Below, one piece after another: positions 51,464 through 62,900 of a stretch of 64,000 bases of DNA. The DNA is taken from assembly GCF_014529535.1 (NCBI RefSeq), contig NW_023503409.1:2232390-2296389 (forward strand), read 5' to 3'. Made by a program: the position numbers and the translations under genes. Position 1 is the stretch's first letter; each line of letters opens with the position of its first letter. The notes under the pieces were generated by a model. It was not told the origin of the DNA. It ran no database searches and saw only the letters and a program-made list of their open reading frames with translations. Source of the stretch: Bradysia coprophila (taxonomy: Eukaryota; Arthropoda; Insecta; Diptera; Sciaridae).

Positions 51464-51506
<43 letters not shown>

Positions 51507-52253
51507 AGCTCTGTATTCATTGTTTACCGCTCCGCTGGTAGCCAATAGTAAATCTACGCCCAATCTACGAATCGATTAGATAATAGAATTGTTCTGGCTA
51601 TGGTCGCATGGTTTTCTTACCGCTTAAAATTTTGAACACAGATATTCAATAATTAGTTCATTGTGGTCATCCGATGTACGAATTCACTATACTTTACAGT
51701 TGCGTTTCGTTTACTACTTGAACAAATATTAAATATTAAATGACCAGTGGCACATTTGTAATGTTTTACCTTAGTATTTAGTATCAAATCAGACTAGAAA
51801 AATACGAATAAATAAAAAAAGAAAAGAAAAAGAAAAATACGAAAAGAAAATCATTTCCTCTGTTTATATTTGTTTTAAAACATTTATTCATTAGTAAATA
51901 AGTATTGTTTGCTTATTATTTCCGTTTAATTTTCTTCAAACAAAAAAATGTGACAGTTTTAATAATTTTTTTTTGATTACACTTACACCCATCTTCAACT
52001 TCTATTATCAGAAGTGTGCAGCTTTTCCTTAATTTGTTTTTTTTTTTTAAATAAATTCGATTCGTCAGAATGCTTTTCTAAGTTCAAAGATTCTTATCAC
52101 AACAAAAATTAGATTGTAAAAATAACTATACGTTCAAGAACGATATCACATATAAACGACTATGTTTGGCATTACACGGCTACCGTTTTAGCCATAATAT
52201 ATACACTGCAAGTGTTCACGGTTTACACCCGATTTTTGATTCTTAGCATACAT
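51338..52253. other. Intergenic with a CT microsatellite
   Basis: Seventeen CT dinucleotides at 51467-51500. The rest is AT-rich. Nothing else supported. Confidence 0.5.
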
Positions 52254-52779
52254 TTACAAGGTCAGTTGATAGTAGAGCATTTGTTTGGGTTTGGGGGGTT
52301 TGGGCTTTCGAAATTTCGATCGCTGAGCAGATTTAACAGATTTATTGTTCTTTTTCCTTTTGTTGCGTGGATAAATGAAAATAGCAATCACTGCTGCAAA
52401 GATAACCGCCAAAACCGTCACAAAAATGCCCCAAGGACTTTCATAGAAAGCGACGACAGTGCATTCTAAAATTGATAAACAAAAATGTTATTATTGTCTG
52501 GCACAGTGATGAATAAACATTTGGTTACGCACTTCCATCGGCGTCCTCGATATACGGTCGAAGATCTCGAACTAAATTTCGTTGTTCGCCCAGAATGTCT
52601 TCACTGTAGAACTTTTCCCAAATGTTAATAAGCCGGAAGTACTCGATCATGCATTCACATTTGGTCGGGTTGTCTTTGTATTGATCTCTCAAGTAAGTGT
52701 GAACTCTACTCGATAAAATATTTTTGAAATTGTTACCACGAACGAAGGTAACTAGGGATAACACGAAAACCGCAAGCAT
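52254..52779 (-). CDS. Small single-pass type I membrane protein
   Basis: Two exons on the minus strand (52533-52779, 52254-52465) encode 152 residues. A signal peptide (MLAVFVLSLVTFVRG) is followed by an 80-residue ectodomain with three cysteines (CEC and GKC). A membrane segment, GIFVTVLAVIFAAVIAIFIY (about 95-114), follows, and a strongly basic tail (RNKRKK, then KPKPPKPK) ends at 152. The positive-inside rule fits a cytosolic tail. The intron splits the codon after DG. The family is not recognised. The opposite-strand frame at 52212-52469 is its shadow. Confidence 0.65.
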
Positions 52780-54486
52780 ATCGACAACTGTGTTGAACGA
52801 AAAATAAATGTAGAAAAATTATAATTCACATTTGTTTCCGGGCCAGAGTTTTACTAGTTAATACTCATGCAGTGTTTAGTCACTTCATCTCATAAAAGCT
52901 ACACTGATTCCACAAAGCAGAACTGAATATTCGTCTAAACAATCTTTTGTTGTGCGAAATGACAGATTTACGAAAAAGCAGGATTTTATGGAAGTGTTGG
53001 TAAGTGCATTTTCCAGACGTTTGCGCGTTTCGCAAGGATTCTACGCTGTCATTGTGTATGGAAATGGAAGGAAAATGTGAAATAATTTGATTGATAGACG
53101 CAATACAAACAACTCTTCGGGGTATAGCGGCTGAGTGGGTTGAGTCCAAATTTTGTTATATTTTTGCAGATGATTCCAGGTGGTTCCCTAATGATTTTAG
53201 TAACGTTTTACGCGACCGCTATTAATTAGAGTATGTGTTGTTGTTGTATTAATAAATATTTATCCTAAATACTGTGTATCGAGTAAATATAGTAATTCAG
53301 AGGTTAATTCAAAGACCCAAAAAAATGGTCAGGAATTTTTGCTAGACTAGACTTTTCTATTGAATATGAGCTCTCAACTCATTTCTGAAACATTACAAAA
53401 CTGTGTTCAATGTTACTTGTATGCATCGAGATACAACTTGTATGCTTCTTATTCGAATATTCCGAGTAAGTAAAAAATTCGGTCAATCCATTAAGCCTTC
53501 AAAGGACTGTAGACATTTTATGACAACTCAACAACACCCATCCCAGATGTGTTCACTGAGGTCCCTCTACTGGATATTTTACATTTCTAAGTCAACAAAT
53601 TTGAACAACATCGTCATTGGCTGACTTGGGACATGCCACATATCATACTCCATTCAAACTGTAAAGTAAGATTTACTGCCCTTTATCTGTAAACTGGGCT
53701 GTAAACTTTGGGGAGATCCGCCATTTTATTAGATACGCGGGAGCCGACCACGTCTGATGATTTTACATAAAAAAATCATCACGGCGATGACAATCATCAC
53801 AGTAAGTGAATTTTTGTCCGCCATGTTATCATCAAGTGTGGTGTGTCACCCGCGTATCTGTATCATCTGCGTGACCTCTTCAAAGTTTACAGCCTTGGCA
53901 ACTCCGACCGCTGCTGTATGCACTTGTGTCTAGCGATTGAAAGTAACAGTCCAGGATATTTATCTAACAAAATGCAATGTGTGCGCCAGAATATTTAATT
54001 TTTTTTACAGATTCCCTCTACATTGTCAAGGTGAAATTATATGAATTTTAACCATTTTATCAAAGTATGATCACGTTTTATCTAAATCGGAAGATGTGGA
54101 TTTTATAGTTGACCTCTCTTGACTCTTTCATTACATTAATTTCCGAAGCTGCTGTTTATAGACAAAAAGTAAATATTTAAAATTTGAAGAAATGGTTTCC
54201 TATTTCTCCAGTAGTTCACACTTTTTATGTTGTGCCTTAACTCGATTATGATGTCCTCACTTCCCCCATCGGACCAATTCGATACAATCTCGTTTGATAG
54301 CATCGATAGCATTGAAGTCGTAAAACTGGCTGGCAACACTGCACAGACTATTTGCAGAAAAAGTTGTCATCATAAAACCGATGAACAATTCACAAACAAC
54401 CATTCTACTCATTATACCTACTTCTGTTTGTGTTTTCGGTTGTGCGGCTTTTTGCATTGTTTTACAAGATTAAAGCTGAAATAAAA
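52780..54486. other. Intergenic before translin
   Basis: Contains a MITE-like element (53697-53894). A 54242-54478 plus frame overlaps the expected translin 5' UTR and ends out of frame with it. A minus frame (53149-52880) has no family match. Confidence 0.4.
53697..53894. mobile_element. 198-bp MITE-like inverted repeat
   Basis: GGCTGTAAACTTTGGGGAG at the left against CTCTTCAAAGTTTACAGCC at the right, and AGATACGCGGG against CCCGCGTATCT further in. The centre has a further ATGATTTT/AAAATCAT pairing. Confidence 0.6.
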
Positions 54487-55526
54487 ATGCAGAACTTACA
54501 GATCCAAGAACTTTTTTCAAAGTTCCAAGACCATATCACTGAGGAACAAGACAAGCGCGAGGTAAACCATTTCGAATTGCATATTGCACAACATATTTAT
54601 TTCGAGGGACTCAATTTCATAGGTTATGTTTACAAATAAAACATTTTTGTGTAGGAAATAAGAGAAGTTGTCAAGCTGATCGACACATCTACGAAACAGG
54701 CAGCTACCATTCTACAATCGATACATTCGGATCTATCGAAAAGTGCGTGTGATGGACATTGTTCTTAATAGCACACGCTGTGAAATAATTTTATTTTCAT
54801 CTTTAGTTCCGGAGAGCTGCGTATTGGCTCGAAAGCATTTCAGTGACTGCAAAGAGCATTTTGCGAAATTGGGAACAATTATTCCGCATCAGCAGTACTA
54901 CAGGTTCGAATTTCGCTAGAAATTAAACGATTCGCCCGAACTGAACGTAAATAAATGTTTGCTTACAGATACAACGAATGGCATTATCCCACCCAAAGAA
55001 TCGTTTTTATGATTGCATTGACTGTGTATCTGGAAAACGGATCTCTAGTTACACGAGAAGTTGTAGCTGACACACTTGGATGTAAGAGAAAATTAATCGA
55101 GTTTCCAATAACGACTGAAACACTGATTTCGTTGCCTTTCTTCTTTTTATACAGTAAAAGTGGTCCAACAGGAAGGATTCCATTTGGACGTCGAAGACTA
55201 CTTAATGGGACTGCTCCAGTTAGCATCTGAGTTGGTAGGTTCTGTTTCGTATTTCATTCATTTTGTATTGCTTCAAAGTGACACGTTTAATTGTATTCCA
55301 GTCCCGTTTTGCCATAAATTCGGTCACATTGGGCGATTACGGGCGACCGTTGAATATATCTCGTTTTGTTGGTGATCTGAGTTCAGGCTTTCGATTATTG
55401 AATCTGAAGAATGACGGTCTGCGCAAACGGTTCGATGCATTGAAATACGACGTAAAGAAGATTGAGGAAGTCGTCTACGACATAAAGATCAGAGGATTGA
55501 TACCAGCTGCTGTTGCGGCTGAGTAA
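54487..55526 (+). CDS. TSN: Translin
   Basis: Single-stranded nucleic-acid binding protein. With TRAX it forms C3PO, which removes siRNA passenger strands and processes tRNA fragments. Exons 54487-54561, 54655-54742, 54807-54903, 54969-55081, 55155-55234, 55302-55526 give 225 residues (human is 228). Conserved blocks: EEQDKREEIREVVK near the N-terminus, HFSDCKEHF, EQYYR-like HQQYYRYNEWHY, LVTREVVADTLG, GFHLDVEDYLMGLLQLASEL, NSVTLGDYGRPLNISRFV and SGFRLLNLKNDGLRKRFD. The C-terminus is KYDVKKIEEVVYDIKIRG. The ATG chosen gives the family-typical start. The catalytic residues of C3PO are in TRAX, not here, as expected. Confidence 0.95.
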
Positions 55527-55954
55527 TTCGTTAAGGACTTAATTTTCGCATAATCAAAACTTACCATTTTCACAAAATCCTTTTTTTTTGCTCTTTGAAT
55601 TAAAGTGAAGAAAAAAATTGTTAATTCAAACAACATGATAATAAAGGTCATCTCATTCATAAAATAATTCAAACAATGAAGCGCACAGTGAATGTTTCTC
55701 CACAGACCAATTCCACAAAGTTATATGACCAAAATAAGAAACCGAATGGAACCAGGTGCAAAATTTGGTGAAATTCTGGCTTAAGTGCGTTTATATGGTG
55801 ATGGTGATATCAAGCCTTTTGAAGTAGTTGTAAAAGTTGTTACAAGAAACATTTTCATTTTATGAATTTTGCAGCTACTTCAAGAAGGTGATGATATCGA
55901 TCAGTGGTTCTACGTTTTAATCTAGCGAATTTTTGAAACTTAGATGGCTTCCGT
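55527..55954. other. Intergenic after translin
   Basis: AT-rich 3' flank. No gene or strong signal seen. Confidence 0.4.
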
Positions 55955-57051
55955 CACGGTGAGCTTGAAATTTTTTTTATTTGACCTCTCGTGGACATGA
56001 AATGTTTTTAGTGGTTTTTGTAGAGGGCGGCAGCACGAGTAGGAATAACATAACAAGAAAATATTTCGATGGGAAAATTTTTAACTAGATCGATTTTTCG
56101 TTTTTCTGTGCCCTGCAGGAAGCTTCGAAAATTGTTTGGACCCTACTGGTGACTTGTTTGATCACAAAAATATAGTTACTGTTTAGCCTGAGGTCTAGGC
56201 TTTACAGCGATACCAATCATGACATTCATGACTACCAAGAAACATCTTTTATGAAGGTAAGTCATTCTACTATGTCGATGTGAATTTTAAAGGCTGTATC
56301 ATACGTGGATTACTTATATTTTCTCTTAAAAAGTATTTTTAGTTAATTAACATAATGTAAGGGGTTAATAAAAGGTTAAAGGATGAGCTTGGATTTCATT
56401 CTGACAAAATCTTTGTTGGTACACCTGAACGACCACCCAAATTCCTTCGTATAATGTCTCATTTTTTAGTGGAAACAACTAAAATGTTGCAGAATTAGCT
56501 TAGAATGACTATTGGAGAAACTACGATCGAAACAAAAGAAAGGTTTGTTAATTTTTGACTCGAGATAATGCAGTTTACTCATGGGTGCAATTTACAAAGA
56601 AACCTATTTCGAGTTAAAAATCTTCTTTCGGCCTTTTATTAACGCCTTAAATTATGTAAAATAACTAAAAATAATTTATAAGAGAAAATAAAAGTAATCC
56701 ACGTATGATTAGCCTTTAAAATTCACATCGACAAAGCAGAATGACTTTCCTTCATAAAAGATGTTTGTTGGTAGTCATGAATGTCATGATTGGTATCGCT
56801 GTAAAGCTTAGACCTCAGGCTAAACAGTAACTATATTTTTGTGATGAAACAAGTCACCAGTAGGGTCCAAACAGTTTTCAAAGCTTCCTGCAGGGCACAG
56901 AAAAACGAAAAATCGATCTAGTTAAAAATTTTCCCATCGAAATATTTTCTTGTTATGTTATTCTTACTCGTGGTGCCGCCCTCTACAAAAGCCACTAAAA
57001 ACATTTCATGTCCACGAGAGGTCGAATAAAATTTTTTTCAAGCTCACCGTG
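55955..57051. mobile_element. 1.1-kb long inverted repeat (foldback element)
   Basis: The arms of about 420 bp (55955-56374 and 56631-57051) are reverse complements with scattered differences and begin CACGGTGAGCTTGAAA. They enclose a 256-bp unique spacer. CCGT directly outside both ends may be a 4-bp target duplication. No transposase frame. A transcript would form a long dsRNA. Confidence 0.8.
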
Positions 57052-58261
57052 CCGTGTTTATGTATGTACACAGCATATCTAACATCTCATCACAAACTCT
57101 CTGCAATAAATTCCTTCGCATCCACCTATTAAATTGTAAGTTTTATAGCGAAAAGGTAGATTTAAAATGCTGTTTCCAATTTTACGTGTGATGGTAATGT
57201 AAATGGTGTTTTGCTCATATGAAATATGGCATTTGCATTGCCTATAAACACGTAAAGCGATAAAGCACAGTATGTACGTGGTTTGAAATGTTTTACCGCC
57301 CTCTCCTTAACACAGCCAAGTGATCAGATTTAGAGACAAATTTTTGTGTATCAATCCAGGTTGTCTACTTTGCATCAGTTGATAAGCGATACAATTGGCA
57401 AGTTCTACGTAATCATTCTCCACTTTCAGTTTTTACGCGTCTCCTAAATGGATTCGCATGCTTAAACACGATACACTAAGAAAGTTGAAAGACTTCGAAT
57501 ATGAATGATTCCACCGAGGAGGAAAGTCATGGTACAGTGCCCAGAAACGTCACTACAAATATAGGTAAAGTCAAGTTATTGATTCAGCTTGACTCTGCTC
57601 CATACAAAGTCATGGCACAGTGTTTTTCGAAGTAGTGTCCCCTCAAAAATTTAGATTTTGTTATTGTCCTATGTCCTATCATGTGGCAATACCCAAATTC
57701 ATAACAGTCTATACGTCGCATTGGTTGACCTGGGAAATTCCATGGTTATTTACACACTTCGAAATGCTGATTAAAACTATCGTTTTTCCACTTCTGTGGA
57801 GTTGAAGTCTTGTGATCGCTATTCAGTCCAAAGAAAAACAGTAAAAATTCAAACAAAAATAATTCCCTTGGAATTTCTGATTTATTGAGGAAAGAATTAC
57901 AAAACGATTTCTAGTCGGTTACATTTTTTTTTGTTTGTTTAAATACAATGAACTGGGGCTTTGTGAGTGTGTGTGAACCGAACAGAAAAAATGACATCAT
58001 TCAGTTTCGAGGCTATTTTTTCTGGTTGTTACATCAAAAATGACGAGAAGATTGTATGTTTAAAAAATTATTTTGCAATCAAATTGAAAATCAATTCCAC
58101 CTATCAACATCGATTGATAGACTGTGTCACATTATCAGGCCAGAAATTGAATTAATTTTTAATTTTCATTTTTCTTAAAATTGTTTTGCTTTTCATTAGT
58201 TTTTTGTCATTTCAGCAACGTGTCATCGATTGAACAGTGGTTGCTGATTGGCATTCGACAT
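57052..58261. other. Intergenic
   Basis: No supported gene. A 44-codon ATG frame at 57501-57635 (MNDSTEEESHGTVPRN...) has no splice partner I can defend. Confidence 0.4.
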
Positions 58262-61200
58262 TCACTTGGCTGGTGTTTCGACTGTTGTGGAGTCAGCCGC
58301 TGCAGCTGGAGTTGTTTCTGCTGATTTTTTCGCCTTTGCTTTGCTTTTGGCTCCTTTGCTAGGTTTAATGTCGGAAGTAACCAGCTCCTGTAATTGACAA
58401 CAACAAAAAATTCATTTAATTGGGACATTAGGGAAAATGATCCAGCGGAAGAGAACTTCATTTAATCGTAAATGAGTCTTGTAAATCCGAATCAAAACTT
58501 ACTTTAAGTTCAGGATCTGTAATACTGTGTTCGCTCTGGTATTTCTCGGCTTTGAAAGGTAGACCTGAAGCAAAAAAAAAACACAAAAAATTGATCAGGA
58601 CTGAAACGACAATACCCATTCCGAATAGTAACATACCGGTCACAAGATTGATTCCAGATGGCATTAATAACACAGTGTATTTGAATTGCGCGACGACTTC
58701 ACCTGAAAAACAAAAGAAAAACCAAAACGATTAATTAAACTGCAATCGAATAACTTCCCAACGAACAGTCTATCCGTGTGTTGACTAAGTAGTATTTGTC
58801 TTAAGTAAAAATTTGTTTGATCGAACTAGGAAACGTTTGTTCAAATATTTAAATAAATTTTAACGAAAATTTTTGTCTAGCATGGTGTCTGGATGCACTG
58901 CATTCAAAACAGCGAGTGCATAATTATCCGTGCAAATGAAAACTAAATGAAAAATGACTAAACTTGAACTTACTCGGTTTTTCGTACAGCACTTGGAACG
59001 GTTCAATCATTTTGTGGGACACACATTCAACAACGCCCATTCGAGCCTTGGTCTCCTCCTCGAAGTGTCGCAAATTGAATGGCATGTTTCCGTGCTTGTT
59101 TTTAACCTGAAATTGATAACCAGGCAAAAGGTTTAGTTTTTGTGTTGTTCATCCATGGCATCGGGAAGTAAATTTTCGAAATGCGTACTGTTCTCAGATC
59201 TCATAATCTTACAATCACTGGGTGTTAATGTGGTCGCTCAACTCAAGGAACCTTTGGCAAAAGGCGTAGATCGAACTACTCGGCGTTTGTGCAGTTACAT
59301 TATCGCTTACCTCAAGCGCTTTTCTTACATCACGGAACAGTAGCAACATTTGGATGTTTAAATTTCCTATTTATAGGTAATCTCGAATTGGAGATTGCAT
59401 TGACGCACTTGGTACAACAAGCATAGGTTATCAGACAAAAATATTCGTTGATGTGCATTAACTGCTAATTTCTTCGCAGTCAAAATACAAAGCCGACAAC
59501 AAAGTAATGAGAAAAAAAAATCTTTACCTCAGTCAAGAGCGCTCGCGATGCCTTCAATTTTAGCTGATAATTCTCCTCTGTTTTCTTGTAAATCGAAACT
59601 TTCGTGTCCTTTTCGCGACCCTGCAAAAAAAAACACGAAATTAGACCGAATCCTAACCACCAGCAACCGACAAAACACGTACAATGCCTTCACCAGTACT
59701 AATCAGTACATCGATGGCGTAGACTTCATGCAATTCAAATTCACATTTTTCATGTTCTTTGCGCTGCGCTTCGTTTGGATTCTGGATGATTGTCTTCTCG
59801 CCATCAATTTTGAACTGTTTCAACTGATGACTCAACATACCCTCAATTGGTTTGCATTTAAACGATTCGGCCACTTTGTGTACGGTTTCCGTGACACCAT
59901 AATTCTACAATGGAAATGGAATAACGGGTGGTCGAATTAGAACTCGTGTCTTTGTAGCTGCGAATTAGAGTTTGAAATTTACAAACAAATTTCAGTTGTT
60001 TATGTTTGTCAACTCATAAGAATCCGAAGATCCTTCTACGCGCGCTAGTTATCATCATTGAAATGGAAGTAAAATGTGGGGAGGAAGAAGTGAAAAAAAT
60101 TTCTATTTACCCCCTGGCCAGGTTTTAGCAATCGTAGAGCAGCTTGTCCAGCCCAATATGCAGCCAAAATGGCATCGGCTTTTCTGCCGGATATGCTTTT
60201 CGAAGCATCTGTCGAAGCTACGACTGTATGAGCGGCAACTGCAATGAATCCATCAATGTGAGCGCCCAGATCACTGAAAAATGGAAAGTAAAACATGATC
60301 ACAGTGCCATCGAAGCGAATATCGTTTCATCCAACAACTCGGTGAACAATTTACGGTACAAATTAGGGCGTTGTAGTTTGACTTAGTAACTGATCGACAT
60401 TTCAATTTAAGCTCAAAATTACAAAAGATCTGGAGACATTGCCGTGTATATATAGCAAAAATGCCATGCAGCACGACAAAACTACAAGCCGACGGAAAGA
60501 ATTGTCAGTATCTTCAGACTTATGCATTCGAGTAAAATTTTACAAAATCGTTAAAATTGACTTACATTTTGACCACGTCGTCCTCCTTCAGTATGTACTG
60601 TAAACAGAAACAAAATTTTTGGAATCAGATGGAAATCGCGGCATAAATCGAAAGCGATCACACTTACGTCAGGATCATTTTTTGTTGGAGAGAAATGGCA
60701 TATGCAATTGTTGACCGACAGGCATGTAGGGAAAGCGATTCCTTTTTTCAGTTCCTTCTCCTTTTTAAACACCTAAAAAGCAATGCCAAAAAAAAGTGGA
60801 AATTTAACACTGGGGCATCGTTATTCGTTATGCAATATGGCAACAGACGGATGTGATAAAGGAAAATTCAGTATTGACGGATGCGTGATTCATAGTACAT
60901 ACGGGATAGGATTGGCGTGCAACGTAATCCACTTGTCATCAACGATACAAGGGACTAGTGTGCAAGGCCAACGCATATACTCTAAGACGAGGTTTTCATC
61001 ATCCCCTTTTCACAATCTCGACCAAAACAGAAAAGAAATTTAAATGGAAAATTGTTCATCTCACCTTTCCGGTTTCCTCAAGCAACAATGCATCGCCCTT
61101 GTCGCACAATTCTTTCACTCCAACACCGACTTGCACCGATTCGATGAGCGTGTTCAACGTCCCTAAAACAATCTATTTTAAAAATTGAGGTTATGTTAAC

Positions 61201-61549
61201 GTAAATCCATGGCAATTTCAAAACCAATAGAAATTTAACACCGGAATAATCGACATGATTCCGGTGAGAAAAGGAAAAACAAATTTGTAAATGAAAACTA
61301 ATAATAATCAAACGGATGACTAGCGCAAATAATTTTTGAAAGAAAATACAAAAAAAATGAATTGCGTGCCCGCGTGGCTACACAAGTCATGTATGTGAAT
61401 TTGACTATGGTTGACGAATATTCCTTCTATTCAATTTCAATTGCTATTTTAATCCACTTACTATTCACAATTTCTCCAGCTAACTTGTATTTTGTCACGA
61501 CCAAATCTTCGGAAATAGTTTTTTCAGTTACTTCTTTGTCATCTGCCAT
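58262..61549 (-). CDS. PA2G4: Proliferation-associated protein 2G4 / Ebp1 homologue
   Basis: Methionine-aminopeptidase-fold protein without peptidase activity. It binds the ribosome tunnel exit and RNA and affects growth signalling. Eleven minus-strand exons: 61462-61549, 61065-61162, 60668-60772, 60566-60597, 60111-60273, 59683-59904, 59528-59620, 58974-59106, 58637-58702, 58503-58564, 58262-58387. These give 395 residues against about 394 in mammals. Blocks seen: [134 protein letters not shown] and [14 protein letters not shown]. The C-terminal tail is Lys/Ala-rich ([15 protein letters not shown]) and matches the nucleolar/RNA-binding tail of the family. The start ATG at 61549 is followed directly by the family N-terminus. 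Confidence 0.95.
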
Positions 61550-61829
61550 TGTTTAATCCGTAAAAATATTGAAAATAATAACTCCGAAGTGTCGAGTAAA
61601 AAGATTATAATACGCAACGCGGCAGAAACCTTTTAATAAATGGCTAGGGCAGAAATTTCATTCCGTAAAAAACCATTCACAATGAACCGGTTTCTAAAAT
61701 ATTTTCAGCGGTACAGGGATACGAGCCGCAATGGTGCATGTGATGTTCGGTAGTAGAGGAATTTGAAATTGGGCGGTTCAAACTGTTATCTTAATATATA
61801 CATCGTGAGTCTAATAAAGTACGTTGCGC
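61550..61829. other. Divergent intergenic segment
   Basis: Lies upstream of both the minus-strand Ebp1 gene and the plus-strand secreted protein. No confident promoter for Ebp1 seen. Confidence 0.3.
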
Positions 61830-61911
61830 AGAGATTCATACAACGATTTATGCAACAGAGGTATCAAAGTTTCCAAATTTTGAACATTGTGATGCTGAGT
61901 TGCGTAAAGTA
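61830..61911 (+). repeat. Dispersed hairpin repeat, copy 2
   Basis: Same repeat as 11416-11496. The stem here is TTATGCAAC and GTATC against GATGC and GTTGCGTAA. Confidence 0.55.
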
Positions 61912-61950
61912 AACGTAATGCATTACTAATTATTAATCTTCAAAAATTGG

Positions 61951-61958
61951 TATAAAAA
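61951..61958 (+). promoter_or_regulatory. Candidate TATA box of the small secreted gene
   Basis: TATAAAAA 108 bases before the ATG, leaving room for a short leader. Confidence 0.35.
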
Positions 61959-62058
61959 ATAATTGATTTTCGGTGACGAATCGACTGTTAACAAAATCGT
62001 GTTACATTCTTCGAACATTTCTATTATAAAATCGAACGTTTCGATAACAGAAAATAAA

Positions 62059-62426
62059 ATGAACCTAAAATTAATTGCACTGGTCTTAGCTCTGCATTTC
62101 ACTAAGCAGACAGGTGAGTAAAGCGAACATTTATTCACATTTCAAGAAGGCCAGACAATTGATTTACGTGTAGCTTAGTTTCGTCCTTAACTACGCAATA
62201 TGAAGATTCAAAAATTATTTGGATAAAACTTCCTCGACGTGTTCAGCAGTCTGATCCAAATGTGGAACGTCGACAAAATCTTCCAACAGATTTTTCACAA
62301 GAGCAATTTGGAAGAGAATTAAGTCAGCTGGAGTCCTCCATGAAATTTCCTACATATGGACCAATTGTACAGCCAGAGTCTAATTTAATATTTCCATCCC
62401 CTGAGCATCAAACATCCAACAGATAA
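62059..62426 (+). CDS. Small secreted protein, unrecognised
   Basis: Two exons (62059-62113, 62179-62426) encode 100 residues. The first exon is almost exactly a signal peptide (MNLKLIALVLALHFTKQT), and the second is a hydrophilic, cysteine-free chain (IIWIKLPRRVQQSDPNVERR, then FSQEQFGRELSQLESS). The dibasic sites (PRR and ERR) could be processing sites, so a peptide precursor or a seminal/salivary secreted protein are possibilities. Neither is shown by the sequence. A TATA-like box lies upstream and AATAAA follows 62 bases after the stop. Family unknown. Confidence 0.65.
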
Positions 62427-62487
62427 CAGCAACAAAAAAAATAGCTTCGCAGGAAACACAATAATTAAATTGGTTTTAATTTCATGA

Positions 62488-62493
62488 AATAAA
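62488..62493 (+). terminator. Polyadenylation signal of the small secreted gene
   Basis: AATAAA 62 bases after the stop codon. Confidence 0.5.
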
Positions 62494-62812
62494 TAATTTT
62501 TCGAAATTTTAAAATCTTCTTTAATACGTAGCATTCACATTCGACAATCACTTCACAACTCTGCTGTAGCGTTTTTGGTTTACACAGTACACCATTGTTT
62601 ATGCAAGTGACACAGTTGGTTAAATATATAAATGTGTCTTCTCTACGAGTAGTACATTCAGTGCAAGTATTTAAATGAGTTAATTTTACGTAATATAAAT
62701 AGAATTTCTGATGCGTCTAAAATCAGTGTTATCGGTAGTGTTATATGGTGTTTCCTTTACTAGTCTTACCCTCCTTCGTAAAGGAAAACGTCATACTATA
62801 CACTCTGGAAAT

Positions 62813-62900
62813 AATTTGATATTTCGTATCCCGATGAGTAAAAGTACGTCGGGCTAAAGCCCTCGGACACTCTTGCTCATCTGGATACGAAATATCAAAT
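62813..62900. repeat. Foldback hairpin
   Basis: AATTTGATATTTCGTATCC is inverted as GGATACGAAATATCAAATT, then ATGAG/CTCAT. The loop is about 38 bases with GTCGGGCTAAAGCCCTCGG. It has the same design as the hairpins at 17.4 and 38.6 kb. Confidence 0.6.

Noticed and set aside
51467-51500. CT-rich run as a possible polypyrimidine or GAGA-type regulatory site
   Set aside because: It is a plain CT dinucleotide microsatellite with no gene start nearby.
52212-52469. 85-codon plus-strand frame
   Set aside because: It is the antisense shadow of the second exon of the small membrane protein gene, whose membrane helix and basic tail explain the composition.
54242-54478. Plus-strand frame starting MMSSLPPSDQFD just before translin
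   Set aside because: Ends out of frame before the translin ATG and lacks a family match; it may be an upstream frame in the leader, but I cannot support a gene.
57501-57635. 44-codon frame MNDSTEEESHGTVPRN...
   Set aside because: KVKLLIQLDSAPYKVM is faintly like the start of ATG12-type ubiquitin folds, but there is no continuation or splice donor that restores the fold.
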